From Flammula alnicola (lineage: Eukaryota; Basidiomycota; Agaricomycetes; Agaricales; Strophariaceae), in NCBI GenBank assembly GCA_015499995.1, contig JADNRV010000418.1, positions 1 through 37,041 of the forward strand: DNA of 37,041 nucleotides. The letters run 5' to 3'. Below are positions 1-9,671 of the stretch, piece by piece; positions within the stretch are counted from its first letter, which is position 1, and each line of letters begins with the position of its first letter. Position numbers and translations under genes: made by a program. The notes beneath the pieces were generated by a model. That model was not told where the DNA came from and did no database searches. It worked only from the letters and a program-made list of their open reading frames with translations.

Positions 1-113
1 ATGTACATTATGAATCACCACTATAATTATATATTAATTTGTTAACCCTACTATCACAAAATTTGCAGAACCCTTTATCTTATCCATCTATCACTATTAC
101 TGTCACTGTGAAA

Positions 114-2367
114 ATGTCCTCCCACTCTATCCGCACCTTCAACCCCTTCAATCTGCAGCATGGCTCAAATAAAAACTGGCACATCAAGGTCCAGGAAGTC
201 ATATATTATGGCGAGTCAAGATTTCGGCAAGCCCTTGCTGTCATAACGAAGTCCGACGGTCGGCACCAAGAGTGGATGCAGCGGTGCCTGCAACGTGAAC
301 TAGTGCGTAGTTTCATTGAATTTGCCTAAATGTCCAGTTCTGAAGGTCTTCAAGATGTTTATTATGTCATACATTGGAATAGCGACCGGAGTCGGGCAGA
401 TCGTCGAAGTGCCGATCGTGCTGCGGTCACTTGCTGACAGCCTGGCGATGGTCTCCGATGCCGATCTGCCGGTTGAATTCGATTCGGCTTTCATTGCTAC
501 GCTGGATGTGGGCACCACGGAGGAACAGTTTTGGAGAGTCGTGAAGGACTATCACCTCAGCTGGTGGATGATGACTCGCCAGCCTGCCGACCGTCAGCTT
601 CTTACGGCCATAACACTCGAAACGTGCCTCACACACTACCGCCTCCAGCGACAAATGGATGCGACAGGGTCGATTGCTCAAAAGATCATCCCCCTTCCTC
701 CCTTCCAACCGTCCACACCCGATGCCGATGCCGATGCCGACTGCAGCCGGTGCGCGGCCAACCACACCATTGCTGCTGATCTCCTGGGTGAACTCAGGAG
801 TCTGAAGAACTTCGCATCCAGCATGGCTGAATTATCACGCAACAAAGTCGCTATCGCCACGCGTCGGGCAGCAGGCTTTTACATACTGCATGAGACAGTT
901 ATTCTGAAGGAGGCACGCACATCTGGATCGGCATCGGCATCGGACTCGGCTGATATTTCTGATTCGGAAAGACGCGAGTTGATTCGGCAGGTCGCCGGGG
1001 CTGCAGAGGCAGACCTGAGACGTCTTCAGGCCATGCCGCCCACGTCATTCAAGTGGACCTGGGGTGAGCGCCTCACGAAAGCAGATGTTCTCGACCTCCG
1101 CCATTTCGCCAAGCAACGCCTTCGATCTGGGTACAATACCAGCATCAGGGAAGCGAAATTGCTTGGGGAATTTTCAGTGGCCAGCCCCACTACGCCAAAC
1201 GGCACAGCCCGATACAGCTTGGTGTCTGCCGATGCCGACACCCCACCTCCAGCTACCACTCTGCAATTTCCTGCACACTTCGGGTCGTTCCACACGAAGA
1301 CAACCACATCCCAAGATTCCCAACTATCCATCTCCGGTATCGCCTCACGATGGCTTGCCGATAAGGATGATGCCCCCACTGCCGATCAGCCCCCACCATC
1401 GCCTGCTGTTGATGCTGCTACTGTTGCCGCTGCATGGTTGTTTGCACATGGCACTGCTGGCACCTCGCATGCAGCACCCTACCAACCTTCCATCTCGGCT
1501 CAGGCTGTCACCCCACGCTGGCTTGCTGATCCCGACGCCGATGCCGATGCCGATGCCGCCTCAACATCGCCTGCCGCTGTTGGCGCTGCATGGTTGTTGC
1601 AACATGGCGACGACGACGCAGGGGAGTCAACAGATGAGGAGGTGATTGATGCCCACACTCTCGCCTCACGGTGGCTTGCAGATGAGACTGCCGATTCCGA
1701 CACCTCGTCGGACGACAATCTTGAGGCCGAAACGGTCGCCTCCCGGTGGCTTGCGCGTGAGGATGCCGGTCCTCCTCCAGCTCCAACCCATTCCGACACC
1801 TCGTCGGACGACAATCTTGAGGCCGAAACGGTCGCCTCACGGTGGCTTGCACGTGAGGATGCCGGTCCTCCTCCAGCTCCAAGCCCATTCTCTGATGGCC
1901 AACCTATTGCAGAAGTTACAGTCGATAACTGGTATGCCACACATTCGGACGATGGAGGTAATCGCAGGATGTCCAATACTGACAATGCCTGGCTCAACAG
2001 AGGGGCCGTGCCCGACTCCCCAGGTGCCGATGCCGATCAAAGTGACGACGCTGCCGATTCACAGGAAGAGGACGATAGCGATGAGGAAGAGGATGACAGC
2101 GACGAGGATGATAGTACTAGCAATGAGGATGAGGATAGCACCAGCGATGAGCATGAGCATGAGCATGATGAGGCTGATGGAGCTGATGAAAGTGCCGATT
2201 CCGACGACAATGCCGATCCCGACAGCGCACATGCATCAGGTGGCACACATCCAGCCGCTTTCAGCGCCACTCCATCGCGATTCACTCTCCCTCGGCCTGA
2301 ATATGATGCCCTCGACTTCGCCTTTCTCCCAGTTGAGTGGTTTGGTGACGACGGCATCCCAGAGTAG
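114..2367 (+). CDS. Acidic repeat protein of unknown function, with Trp motifs and Asp-Ala runs (two exons)
   Basis: I do not recognise the family. The best model joins 114-302 to 400-2367 across a 97-nt intron (donor GTGCGT, acceptor GGCAG), which keeps phase 0 and gives 718 aa; start 114 is the first ATG of a frame that runs directly into the donor. The N-terminal ~250 residues look globular (Trp/Tyr-rich, with basic helices). The middle carries about nine degenerate motifs centred on Trp-Leu, the best being ASRWLA followed by acidic residues. A 96-nt exact-period tandem duplication lies at 1694-1885. Runs of alternating Asp-Ala are encoded by GCCGAT hexamers. The C-terminal third is extremely acidic (Asp/Glu/Ser), then ends in a short hydrophobic aromatic tail. 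Such composition suggests a disordered binding scaffold, but that is inference. The same TGCCGA word recurs in the noncoding DNA downstream. The splice site is predicted, not proven. Confidence 0.6.
303..399 (+). other. Predicted intron of the acidic repeat gene
   Basis: GTGCGT donor and GGCAG acceptor. Removal joins two open frames in phase 0, whereas the nearer AG at 381-382 would break the frame. Confidence 0.5.
1694..1885 (+). repeat. 96-nt tandem duplication inside the coding sequence
   Basis: Two copies (1694-1789 and 1790-1885) of a 96-nt unit encode 32 residues including DTSSDDNLEAETVASRWLA. They differ by only a few bases, so the duplication is young compared with the other, degenerate Trp-Leu motifs in the protein. 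The period is a multiple of three and keeps the frame. Confidence 0.9.
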
Positions 2368-2455
2368 TCTATCGGAACATTGTATATATGTTGATGTATT
2401 TTGTATTTTTAATGGTTCATATCTTGCCACACGCGATTTTCAGCACGATTTTCAG

Positions 2456-2663
2456 TGCCGAGGGCAACAATTCAAGCAAAACAGCAAGGCCAAATCGACA
2501 TAAGCATCCCCGATCTCAAGTGCCGACCCTGCTCTTAAGTGCCGACTGACGCTGATTCATGCAAATCAGCAGTGCCGATTCAATGCCGACTGACCCATCG
2601 TGCTCCCGAGCATTCCCTATGGATCTTATTATATGTACAGCAGCCCCGATTTTGGGTGCCGAT
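2456..2663 (+). repeat. Cluster of TGCCGA heptamers in noncoding DNA
   Basis: TGCCGA followed by T, C or G occurs at 2456, 2521, 2540, 2573, 2584 and 2657, all downstream of the stop codon of the acidic gene. The same word makes up the Asp-Ala coding runs upstream (for example near 720, 1230, 1540 and 2028). Its continuation beyond the reading frame suggests a DNA-level repeat rather than protein-level selection alone. Confidence 0.7.
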
Positions 2664-2727
2664 TGCCCCAACCTACGGAAATCGGCTATGGAGGTGCATT
2701 AGACATGTTGAACGTGGCTCCAGCGAA

Positions 2728-2863
2728 TTCGGTGTATCATATTATGTAGTACACTAGCTACCTAATTATGTATAGTACGTTATTCACTGGTTCAGCGAAT
2801 TCGCTGAACCCGTATCACGCGGCACACTGTACACGTTCGGTGTACCATATTATACAGTACACT
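2728..2863. repeat. Direct-repeat pair flanking a perfect 22-bp palindrome
   Basis: A 28-nt unit at 2728-2755 recurs at 2836-2863 with three mismatches (108-nt spacing). Between them, 2789-2810 is a perfect 22-nt palindrome with the core CAGCGAATTCGCTG. The right repeat also contains GTGTAC...GTACAC inverted arms. This could be the end of a mobile element or a protein-binding array; no transposase is visible. Confidence 0.75.
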
Positions 2864-3600
2864 GTAACAAAGGTATGTGATTGAGAGAGATGGGGCGTTG
2901 ATCAGTATCACCTTCGAGTTGTGCCCCGTTTGGTCCGTGTGCCGGAAGAGAAAACATAGTCTCGAAGAAACTCCCTGGAACTTCGAAACCATTTTTTGGA
3001 ACCCGAAAAATTGTGCTTTCCACCTAGAGGTTCAATCATAAGGATTTATAAAGCTTATTTTAGTTATTGGGTGGGCATCTCACCTCAAAAATAATGGTCT
3101 CCATATAGTAGACTCCGTCTCGCTGGCGGGGAAGTATAAACTTGACTTCCTCCGCTTTCTCGCAGGCAGCATTTGACTTGGAAGACTATTCAGGACTATC
3201 AGTTGTGGAGCTGCACGATTTCAGTGACGGATCCATACCATCATACGAATGTGAGAACCTGAATGGTGTTGGCCTGGTAGGTTTGGGATCGAGGTGGAGA
3301 AAAAGATAGAAACATTGACATTCGCTATCTTGAGCGCCTATCTAGCTGATTGACAATGATAAGGTTCCAATATGATGGCACGTGCAGCCCAGGAGGCAAT
3401 TCGCGAACTTGCTATATTTTGACTATATTCGCGTAATCGTCTCACTATGACTTTTATACAGCGTAAGTAGACTGTGAGAAGGAGGAAGCTGATGCTTGAG
3501 TCACAGGGTTCAAGGTTTTCTGAGGTGCTTTTCTATTCAAGCAAGTCGCTTTTACAAAATGACAGCCCAAGTGTCTACTAAAGATGGATCACAAGTCTCC
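2864..3600. other. Intergenic stretch with no supported gene
   Basis: Only short open frames without coding character occur here. I see no tRNA, repeat array or conserved motif. Confidence 0.5.
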
Positions 3601-3604
3601 GTCC

Positions 3605-5150
3605 TCACAATCTTCCACTCAAAGACCATAGAACTTCAAAGAGTACTCGATCAGGTCTCTCTCGCCCTCCCAGCCCTCTTCCTGAAATTTCAGAGTAACA
3701 CCACTCTGTGGGATACGAACGAAGCGAACGAGAAGATCTTCTGCTATGCATACAGTGCGATGTACTTTGGGACGGGAAAGGCTCATCTAAATATGACGTA
3801 CTGGCCGTGTATTCCGATAACAGATAGTAGGAAGGGATTTGTGCGCAGTCGAACACTCCTCAACGGTACCGGATGAGGCAACAGTTGGGATGTTCTCCGT
3901 ACGATCGGAGAAGATATCCGTCAAACGTCCCAAGGAAACCTTTTCCGAGGGCCAATGGCCGTGGAAACACAACTCTTCGAGGCGAGGAAGGAACACGCTA
4001 GGCGAAGTTCCATGTTTCATTGACGGGAATGAAGCTAGGCGTCGAAAGCACGCGTCATATCAGCTTCAACGCGGTATCTTCGTCCGACGCGGCCAAAGAT
4101 AGATGTGTAATCGTAGGCAAGGCATCTAATATCTGGATCATGTTGTCATGCGGAAGGCTTGCTTTCGTCGCCACAAGAGAAAAATGTGCGATGGGACTCC
4201 GAGAACGACCGAAAAGCGAGAGAATGCTGTCCACTTTAGTCTGAGCCCACGATCCCGTAAAATCATAAGAGAAGCGCTAGCGTTGCAAAGATGGGAGTGT
4301 GAGTCCGTCAAAGAGGAGGACCAAATCATTGTTGGGCGCAAAAAGCCACTGGATGAAGGTCCAAGACCTTGAGCGAGTGGTGGGCAAGGTTGCTGGTGGG
4401 ATAATGAGACGACTAGAGATAATTGCAGATGTTTGTAAGTTTACAGTCGACCAAGCGGGTAGCACGGGATAGGATTTCTGAAATTTCTTCGATTTGAGAC
4501 CTGTGACCTGAAGGCTAGTAAGCTTGTCCCATCCTATATTAACGGAACTGGGAAGTACTAACCATATGTCTGGATTTTCAAGGTTGGGAGTCTTCAGGTT
4601 GAAAGGAGGGAAAGACGTTGTAATCTGGCCATCCGTGGGATCCAGTCGGAGTATTCAAGAAGCGGGGCGACTTCCAGATTACCAACAACGGCATCGTAAC
4701 ATTTCGTCGGAGTGACGCGGCTATTTCTCTCCATTGTCTAGAAACGGATGCGAGATAGAGTGACGAGCCCAGAACGATCTCAGGGGGGAGACTCAAATAC
4801 GTATTGGCAGGAAGTCTCCTGAGCATAGGAGAAAAATATTTGGGAAGCGATGTCGAAAGGGAATAGCATAAGAGGGGATCACGATGATGAGCCTCAGGCT
4901 CTTCAGGCCGCCACTCGGAGATTTTGGTGGGATAAGGGTGTGGAGGTTCGGCAAAGAGTACACTTTGAAGAGCTGAAAATTTAGTCAGAGGAGGTTCGAC
5001 CGTGTACGGGATTGGGACTCGCGATATATTCCAAACGAGCCTATGCACTCTTATCTCTGCAGCGCTCAACCCAGTGAACGGATGCGTCGATAGTCGGAAG
5101 GCAAAAACTATGGCTTCTACTCGAGCGTCACTCCGAGTCCTCGAAGGCAA
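3605..5150 (-). pseudogene. Decayed F-box / leucine-rich-repeat protein gene
   Basis: Read on the minus strand, pieces of an Agaricomycete F-box protein appear in order but in different frames. Near 4690-4790 is an F-box core with LSLPPEI followed closely by LASVSRQWREIA; the linker between these is much shorter than usual. Near 4420-4580 come WDKLTSLQVTGL and then EEISEILSRATRLVDCKLTNI in another frame. Near 4280-4320 is LLFDGLTLPSLQR. Near 4080-4200 is ATKASLPHDNMIQILDALP leading to THLSLAASDEDTALKLI. Near 3930-3990 is FLPRLEELCFHGHWPSEKVS. F-box proteins recruit substrates to SCF ubiquitin ligases, and large variable families of them are common in mushrooms. At least four frame changes plus stops make this a pseudogene. 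The outer limits are approximate. Confidence 0.75.
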
Positions 5151-5532
5151 ACAGAAAAGAAGAGAAAAGGAATACTCACAGATGAATTAACTACTCTCCT
5201 TTCGAATACCAAACATATGATGGTTGTGGTCAAGTTGTGGTCAAGACCACGGTGACAGCAGTTCTTTTCGCATAAGCGGTTGGTCTGCGGGCCAGCGGAC
5301 CGGGGCCCTCTCGCTCAATTCTCAATCATCATTCTATTAATTCTATCATTCTATCCCGGCGATCCACCTGAAAATCGAAGAAACTTGGAGTGATTACCGA
5401 GATGTACTTTACATACAAAAAACAGAAGCGTCGACATAAATTGTACTCTTCCCAACGAACAGAGGAAAATAAACCAGAAAAGCACAAAATCCTTACTACT
5501 AATAGTAACAGGCAGGACAGATCCCAACAGTC
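5151..5532. other. Short intergenic gap between two minus-strand loci
   Basis: Lies downstream of the 5533-6210 gene and probably holds its 3' UTR. An imperfect repeat (attctattaattctatcattctat) lies near 5330-5355; nothing else is evident. Confidence 0.4.
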
Positions 5533-6210
5533 CTAATATTCCATAATCGGCGCCAGCATCCTCTCCTCCATAATCGCCATGCTCAGGCCCATTAACGAGC
5601 CAAACACGCCGTCCTGCATGCCCACAGGGCTATTAGGGGGCACAGGCGGCGCACCGTACCCAGCCTGGCGCGTCTCTGAAGACTCCATCTCCATCCCAAG
5701 TGCAAGCGTCTTCTGCACTTTCGACGCTAGGATCGCGTCGTAAGTGACGCCCTCCATTAGCGCGTCCGCATCTGCATCCGAGTGGCCACCGTCTGACTTC
5801 GTTGTTTCTGAGACGTGGGAACTTGCTGAGGGCGTCGAGTGGGGTACTTCCAAATCGTGTGTTGAACCCAAGGGCGTGGACGGTCGGTCCCGGTCGTTCT
5901 GCGCTGCGTCGCGGGCGGCGGAGGCTTGTAGGAGCAGCGTCGTATACAGGTATGGGTCTAGCACCATGTCCGCGATGTCCACCTTCCTTGGGTACGATCT
6001 GGCAGCTCCATCGTCGGGCGGTGAGAAGACTAATCCTGCCGAGGAGCTAGGGCTCGATCCTGGGCTATCAAGACGGAGCCGCTTGTGTTGTTTTCGTCGA
6101 GGTGCATCTTGCGTGGGTGGTTGAGAGGCGTCTCGATCACCTAGAAGAGCACTTGCGGACGAGCTGGGCTTCGGAAGTTTCTGCTTGCTCTTCCTCAACA
6201 TAAACGGCAT
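5533..6210 (-). CDS. Unknown protein, 225 aa, with a basic nuclear-localisation-like cluster
   Basis: A single open frame with GC-rich third positions starts at an ATG (6208-6210) that lies three bases after a good splice acceptor (TCTACAG), so a 5'UTR intron (6214-6304) probably precedes it. The N-terminus is basic (MPFMLRKSKQKLPKP). Residues 38-46 (RRKQHKRLR) look like a nuclear localisation signal, followed by a Ser/Pro-rich disordered stretch. Around residues 78-100 is a short conserved-looking helix (VDIADMVLDPYLYTTLLLQA). The C-terminal ~70 residues are less disordered and Met-rich, with no signal peptide or transmembrane segment. I do not recognise a domain; a nuclear regulatory or adaptor role is only a guess. 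The coding signal is convincing even though the function is unknown. Confidence 0.7.
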   Translation of the reverse strand: MPFMLRKSKQKLPKPSSSASALLGDRDASQPPTQDAPRRKQHKRLRLDSPGSSPSSSAGLVFSPPDDGAARSYPRKVDIADMVLDPYLYTTLLLQASAARDAAQNDRDRPSTPLGSTHDLEVPHSTPSASSHVSETTKSDGGHSDADADALMEGVTYDAILASKVQKTLALGMEMESSETRQAGYGAPPVPPNSPVGMQDGVFGSLMGLSMAIMEERMLAPIMEY

Positions 6211-6213
6211 GAT

Positions 6214-6304
6214 CTGTAGATGTGGAGAGTCTGCAACTGATGCAATGCATTAAATTTACGCGCTCGTCACTTGAGGTGGAGATTTAATGATGGGGCATAC
6301 TTAC
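6214..6304 (-). other. Predicted 5'UTR intron of the 225-aa gene
   Basis: The donor GTAAGT is the complement of acttac at 6299-6304, and the acceptor CTACAG is adjacent to the ATG. The length of 91 nt fits the other introns in the window. Confidence 0.5.
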
Positions 6305-8988
6305 AATTTGAACTTTAGAGGTTGGAAATTAGGTAGGCTCTGGTGTGGGGTACTACTTGAAGAGAGTCGGAAGACGACCCCATACATGCATACCTCTTTA
6401 TACACGACACCGCCAGCCGACTGCGCTTTCAACCGTCGGCACGGGTCCTTTCGACAACTGTCTTGTTGTTAATGCATTCCCGGATAGAGGGAGAAACATG
6501 CTTTCGGACTTTACCCAGAAAGGGAGATCGAGCTCGCGAAGCGGGGTCACCGGGCGGTTGTCGTGCATGAGGTGGTTATTATTCGTGATATGGGTAGGTA
6601 TTATTCGTGATGGATATGAACGATTCGTTCACAAGTTGTCCTGGGTGACTGACAGCGGGTAGGAGTTAACGTCGTGGTAATTTGTAGTGAGGAATCCGAA
6701 GGCGTGGGCGAGATTCAGAAGTTGCAGACTTAAAGGTCTTCCCCGGTGGTTGAGGCCCAGTGAGAACCGGTTCCGTGTCCTCCTGCGTTCAACCGTGGCG
6801 GTCTGTGATCACGGGAGATCTCAGACCTAATCAGCTAAACTCCCCCTTGCAAGAACTTTCTGCGTGGTACTGTGTAGATTATAGCCTTAGATAGGTCGCT
6901 TTTCTGCAAATAAATCTGTATTTCTCTGCAGCGCTCTGCTTTGCTCTGATCCTATCTGAACTTTCTGAATGATCTGAAATCCGTGTATTGCTGTGCTAAT
7001 CTGTCTACCCCTGATGTAATCTACGCCCTACCATTGACTCGACCATTGCCTGTAGCATCTATCCGAAGTCCCTGAGCTGTCAGATGAAGGTAACAAGAAA
7101 AAGAAAACATCCAAACTGACCTGCAAGTTGAGGCTCGTATGACTTGGGATCCTCCCCCTCGAGTGTTCCTTGTCATTTTTCCATTCCTCTCGATCCCAAA
7201 TGCCGCTTCTTCATAACTGCCATGCAGAGGTCCATGCTGGGAACTTTCCGAATCAGATGGTGAAGGAGAGATGTCTAGGGTGGCCGATCGTAGGTCTGGG
7301 GGCTTGCGAGAGTACAATTATGGGTACGGTGGAGTCTCTGAATGCATCAGCAAGATAGCACGCAACCTGGCGGCACTTGGCTGCCTTATTTGGGTTGGGG
7401 CTCTTGCCAAATAAAGAAAAATTGGCCAACCGCCTTCAAGCGTCCCAAGTCCATTCCCAACTCGCTTCCCAAGTCATTGTGAATTCAACTTTATTTAGTG
7501 CAAACGATTGGAAAATAAGAATTGTCATTCTACATTGTACAACGAGGCGCCAAAACATGACGCAGTTGATTCTGAGTCTGAGATGAAGAGTCGAAGAAAT
7601 TATCCCTAAGTTCGTTGAAACTCCGAAACACGTGACCGTGTTTTGTTTATGTTGATTCAACCATGGTTCTACTTTTGACGTTCGACCACCACTATCATTC
7701 TCCATCGTACCTTTCAGGACGTTCGGCTGTGTATCCACTAACCTCACAAGGGTTAACTTATGGAGGCATTGGTGTAAGCCTTTCGTGAGTTCAGTTTGAT
7801 CAGTGCCGATAGCCAATCGTTCTGAAATTTTTTTGATGCCTCCTGTTCATGCTCTCATGTTCGGACAGCCATATTCTAGGTCTGCACCATCTATTCTACT
7901 AACTACTCTGTCCTTACGTACCTCTTCAAGTTTCAGATGTTTCCTGGGCCTTCAAATAGCCGTGACCTGATTGATTGGGTGAGCATGTGGCATCATTGAA
8001 TCTACGTTCGAATACTCAGTTTCTGATGCTAGTTAGTTCCAGGTCTGCAAGATTGCCATACATACCGACCTTGAGTTCGTCGCGTGAGGCTATTTCAGTG
8101 TAGCTGTGAGTTTTTTCCGAGTATTGATCTGCTTCCATTTATTTCCAACTCGTGTTATGTAGACCGCGTCTCGCCGGTATAGGCATCTGGCCCAAGGGAC
8201 GAAAATCGTCCGGCCTCTGGAGAAAGCGAGTGCGAGTGACCTTCACTGGCAGCGCAGGAACCCACGTTCAGCAGAAGCCTGGGTAGTGGTCAACGAGAAT
8301 GACCCCACAATCATATGTCCAACGCGTGGCCCGGGGTGGGGATGGACAGTGAGATTGAGGACACATCGAGCTTAATTGACCGTGAGTCCCATTTACACAT
8401 TTCGTGTGGCCGAAATATCGTTACTGACACTCTTTAGGTCTTCTAGCACTGACCTTAAATGTAGCCACTCGGAACGAGACAGGCACGTCTGGTCTTTCCA
8501 TTCTTCAAAACTGCCTTCATGGGCTAGGATGCTATTGAGGCCCGCGTCGAGACTCGAGGTTGTCGAGGAACATAAAGAATAGCTCTGCTGCTCACGACGT
8601 TTAGTGAGTCCAAGCTGGCTTAATTTCGTAGGCTACTCACTGATTTGTTTCTTTTGCTTCTGTCAGTTCGATAGGTAGATCTAGGATTCCCGTACATATC
8701 AGTGCCCAACAATAGCTTTTATTAATGGTGCTCGTAGTGTACTGCTGTAATAGGCCAAGAATATATTTTGAATTGTCATATTCACTGAAAAATTGGCCTC
8801 TTTTGAATAACTTGAGGGTACTTGGCGCGGGTTGGCAATGGACTTGACCTCGATCTCTTTTTTTGGCCAATTTGACAAAATTGGATGCCTTGGCGGGCTT
8901 GGGCCGGCTTGACAATGGTTGGTGATCCTGGCCAACTTCGCCAAGTCGCGTGTGATCTTGCTGATGTGTAATTAGTAGGTGTATATAT
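6305..8988. other. Gene-poor intergenic region
   Basis: No supported gene. A frame on the minus strand at 7021-7317 has Ser-rich, mildly coding-like composition and contains a possible 44-nt intron (GTCAGT...GACAG), but no family is recognisable. A GC-richer patch at about 8160-8370 stays open in two frames for 40-60 codons without a recognisable domain. CTG-rich low complexity lies near 6915-7000. Confidence 0.45.
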
Positions 8989-9357
8989 GTGCATATACGA
9001 GAAGCCACGCCGATTTTGCTGACCGTCCGCGATGCGTTGGTCACCATAGGCATTGCTTTGCATTCAGCACTGCATACCGCCATATTCGCTCTCAATAGAA
9101 ACGAAGCAGAAACTACCAGTCAATCCGGCCCTCGAGACGGAGAGTTGAGGCCTGCCGAAGAAGTCCGAATACCTACGGAATTCAAAACGACCGCGGCACA
9201 CCACGGTAATAAGGCAGAGGATGAACAGGCAGTCGTAGTTGAACAGATCGCGGTTCTGACCAGTCGAGCTGAGACTTCAGCAGAGGGCTTGAAACGGAGG
9301 GCGCCATTTCCGAACGTCGGCGACGATGAAGCAGAAGACAAAAAATTGGCAGCATGA
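8989..9357 (+). CDS. Possible small hypothetical protein, 122 aa
   Basis: An open frame with an ATG start encodes a short hydrophobic N-terminal stretch (about residues 8-35) followed by a hydrophilic, Glu/Ala-rich tail. No family is recognised and no introns are needed. It sits alone in gene-poor DNA about 230 nt upstream of the tRNA. It may equally be a chance frame or the last exon of an unrecognised gene; confidence is low. Confidence 0.22.
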   Translation: MHIREATPILLTVRDALVTIGIALHSALHTAIFALNRNEAETTSQSGPRDGELRPAEEVRIPTEFKTTAAHHGNKAEDEQAVVVEQIAVLTSRAETSAEGLKRRAPFPNVGDDEAEDKKLAA

Positions 9358-9586
9358 GGTAGATTGGTAATTACCTTTCTTTCTTAGCGGTTACACAATC
9401 GAACTTTGGTCGATCTATGACTGTTGTAAACTTCTTTACTTCCTTATGCTGAATTATAGTGTTTTGTGGTTTGCTTGTAATGCACGGTGGAGGTTAAGCT
9501 TCAAATTTTGACCGCGGTGTGATTCGAAGTACGACCTTTTAGGTCATCTAATTATGACAATGGAATATATTAAGTGAATCTAGTAT

Positions 9587-9658
9587 AGCAGCATGGCGCA
9601 GTGGTAGCGCGCGGGGCCCATAACCCCGAGGTCACTCGATCGAAACGAGTTGCTGCTA
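9587..9658 (+). tRNA. tRNA-iMet: Initiator tRNA-Met (anticodon CAT)
   Basis: The 72-nt sequence folds into a perfect cloverleaf. The acceptor stem is AGCAGCA/TGCTGCT, the D stem GCGC/GCGC, the anticodon stem CGGGG/CCCCG with loop CCCATAA, and the T stem ACTCG/CGAGT. Initiator rather than elongator identity is shown by the A1-U72 pair, GGG/CCC pairs in the anticodon stem, C at position 33 and a T loop of ATCGAAA (A54 and A60 instead of T54 and a pyrimidine). The gene has no intron. A TTTTT RNA polymerase III terminator follows at 9667-9671. CCA is not encoded, as expected in a eukaryote. Confidence 0.96.
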
Positions 9659-9666
9659 TCCTCCAC

Positions 9667-9671
9667 TTTTT
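9667..9671 (+). terminator. RNA polymerase III terminator of tRNA-iMet
   Basis: A run of five T begins eight bases after the end of the mature tRNA. Confidence 0.8.

Noticed and set aside
1508..2357. Long frames on the opposite strand of the acidic gene
   Set aside because: They mirror the repetitive GCCGAT/GAGGAT sequence and are shadows of the plus-strand gene.
7436..7816. 126-codon open frame on the minus strand
   Set aside because: Composition is not coding-like, there is no ATG context or conserved motif, and it lies in AT-rich intergenic DNA.
8637..9095. 152-codon minus-strand frame
   Set aside because: Overlaps several equally long frames on the same strand; no domain or splice support.
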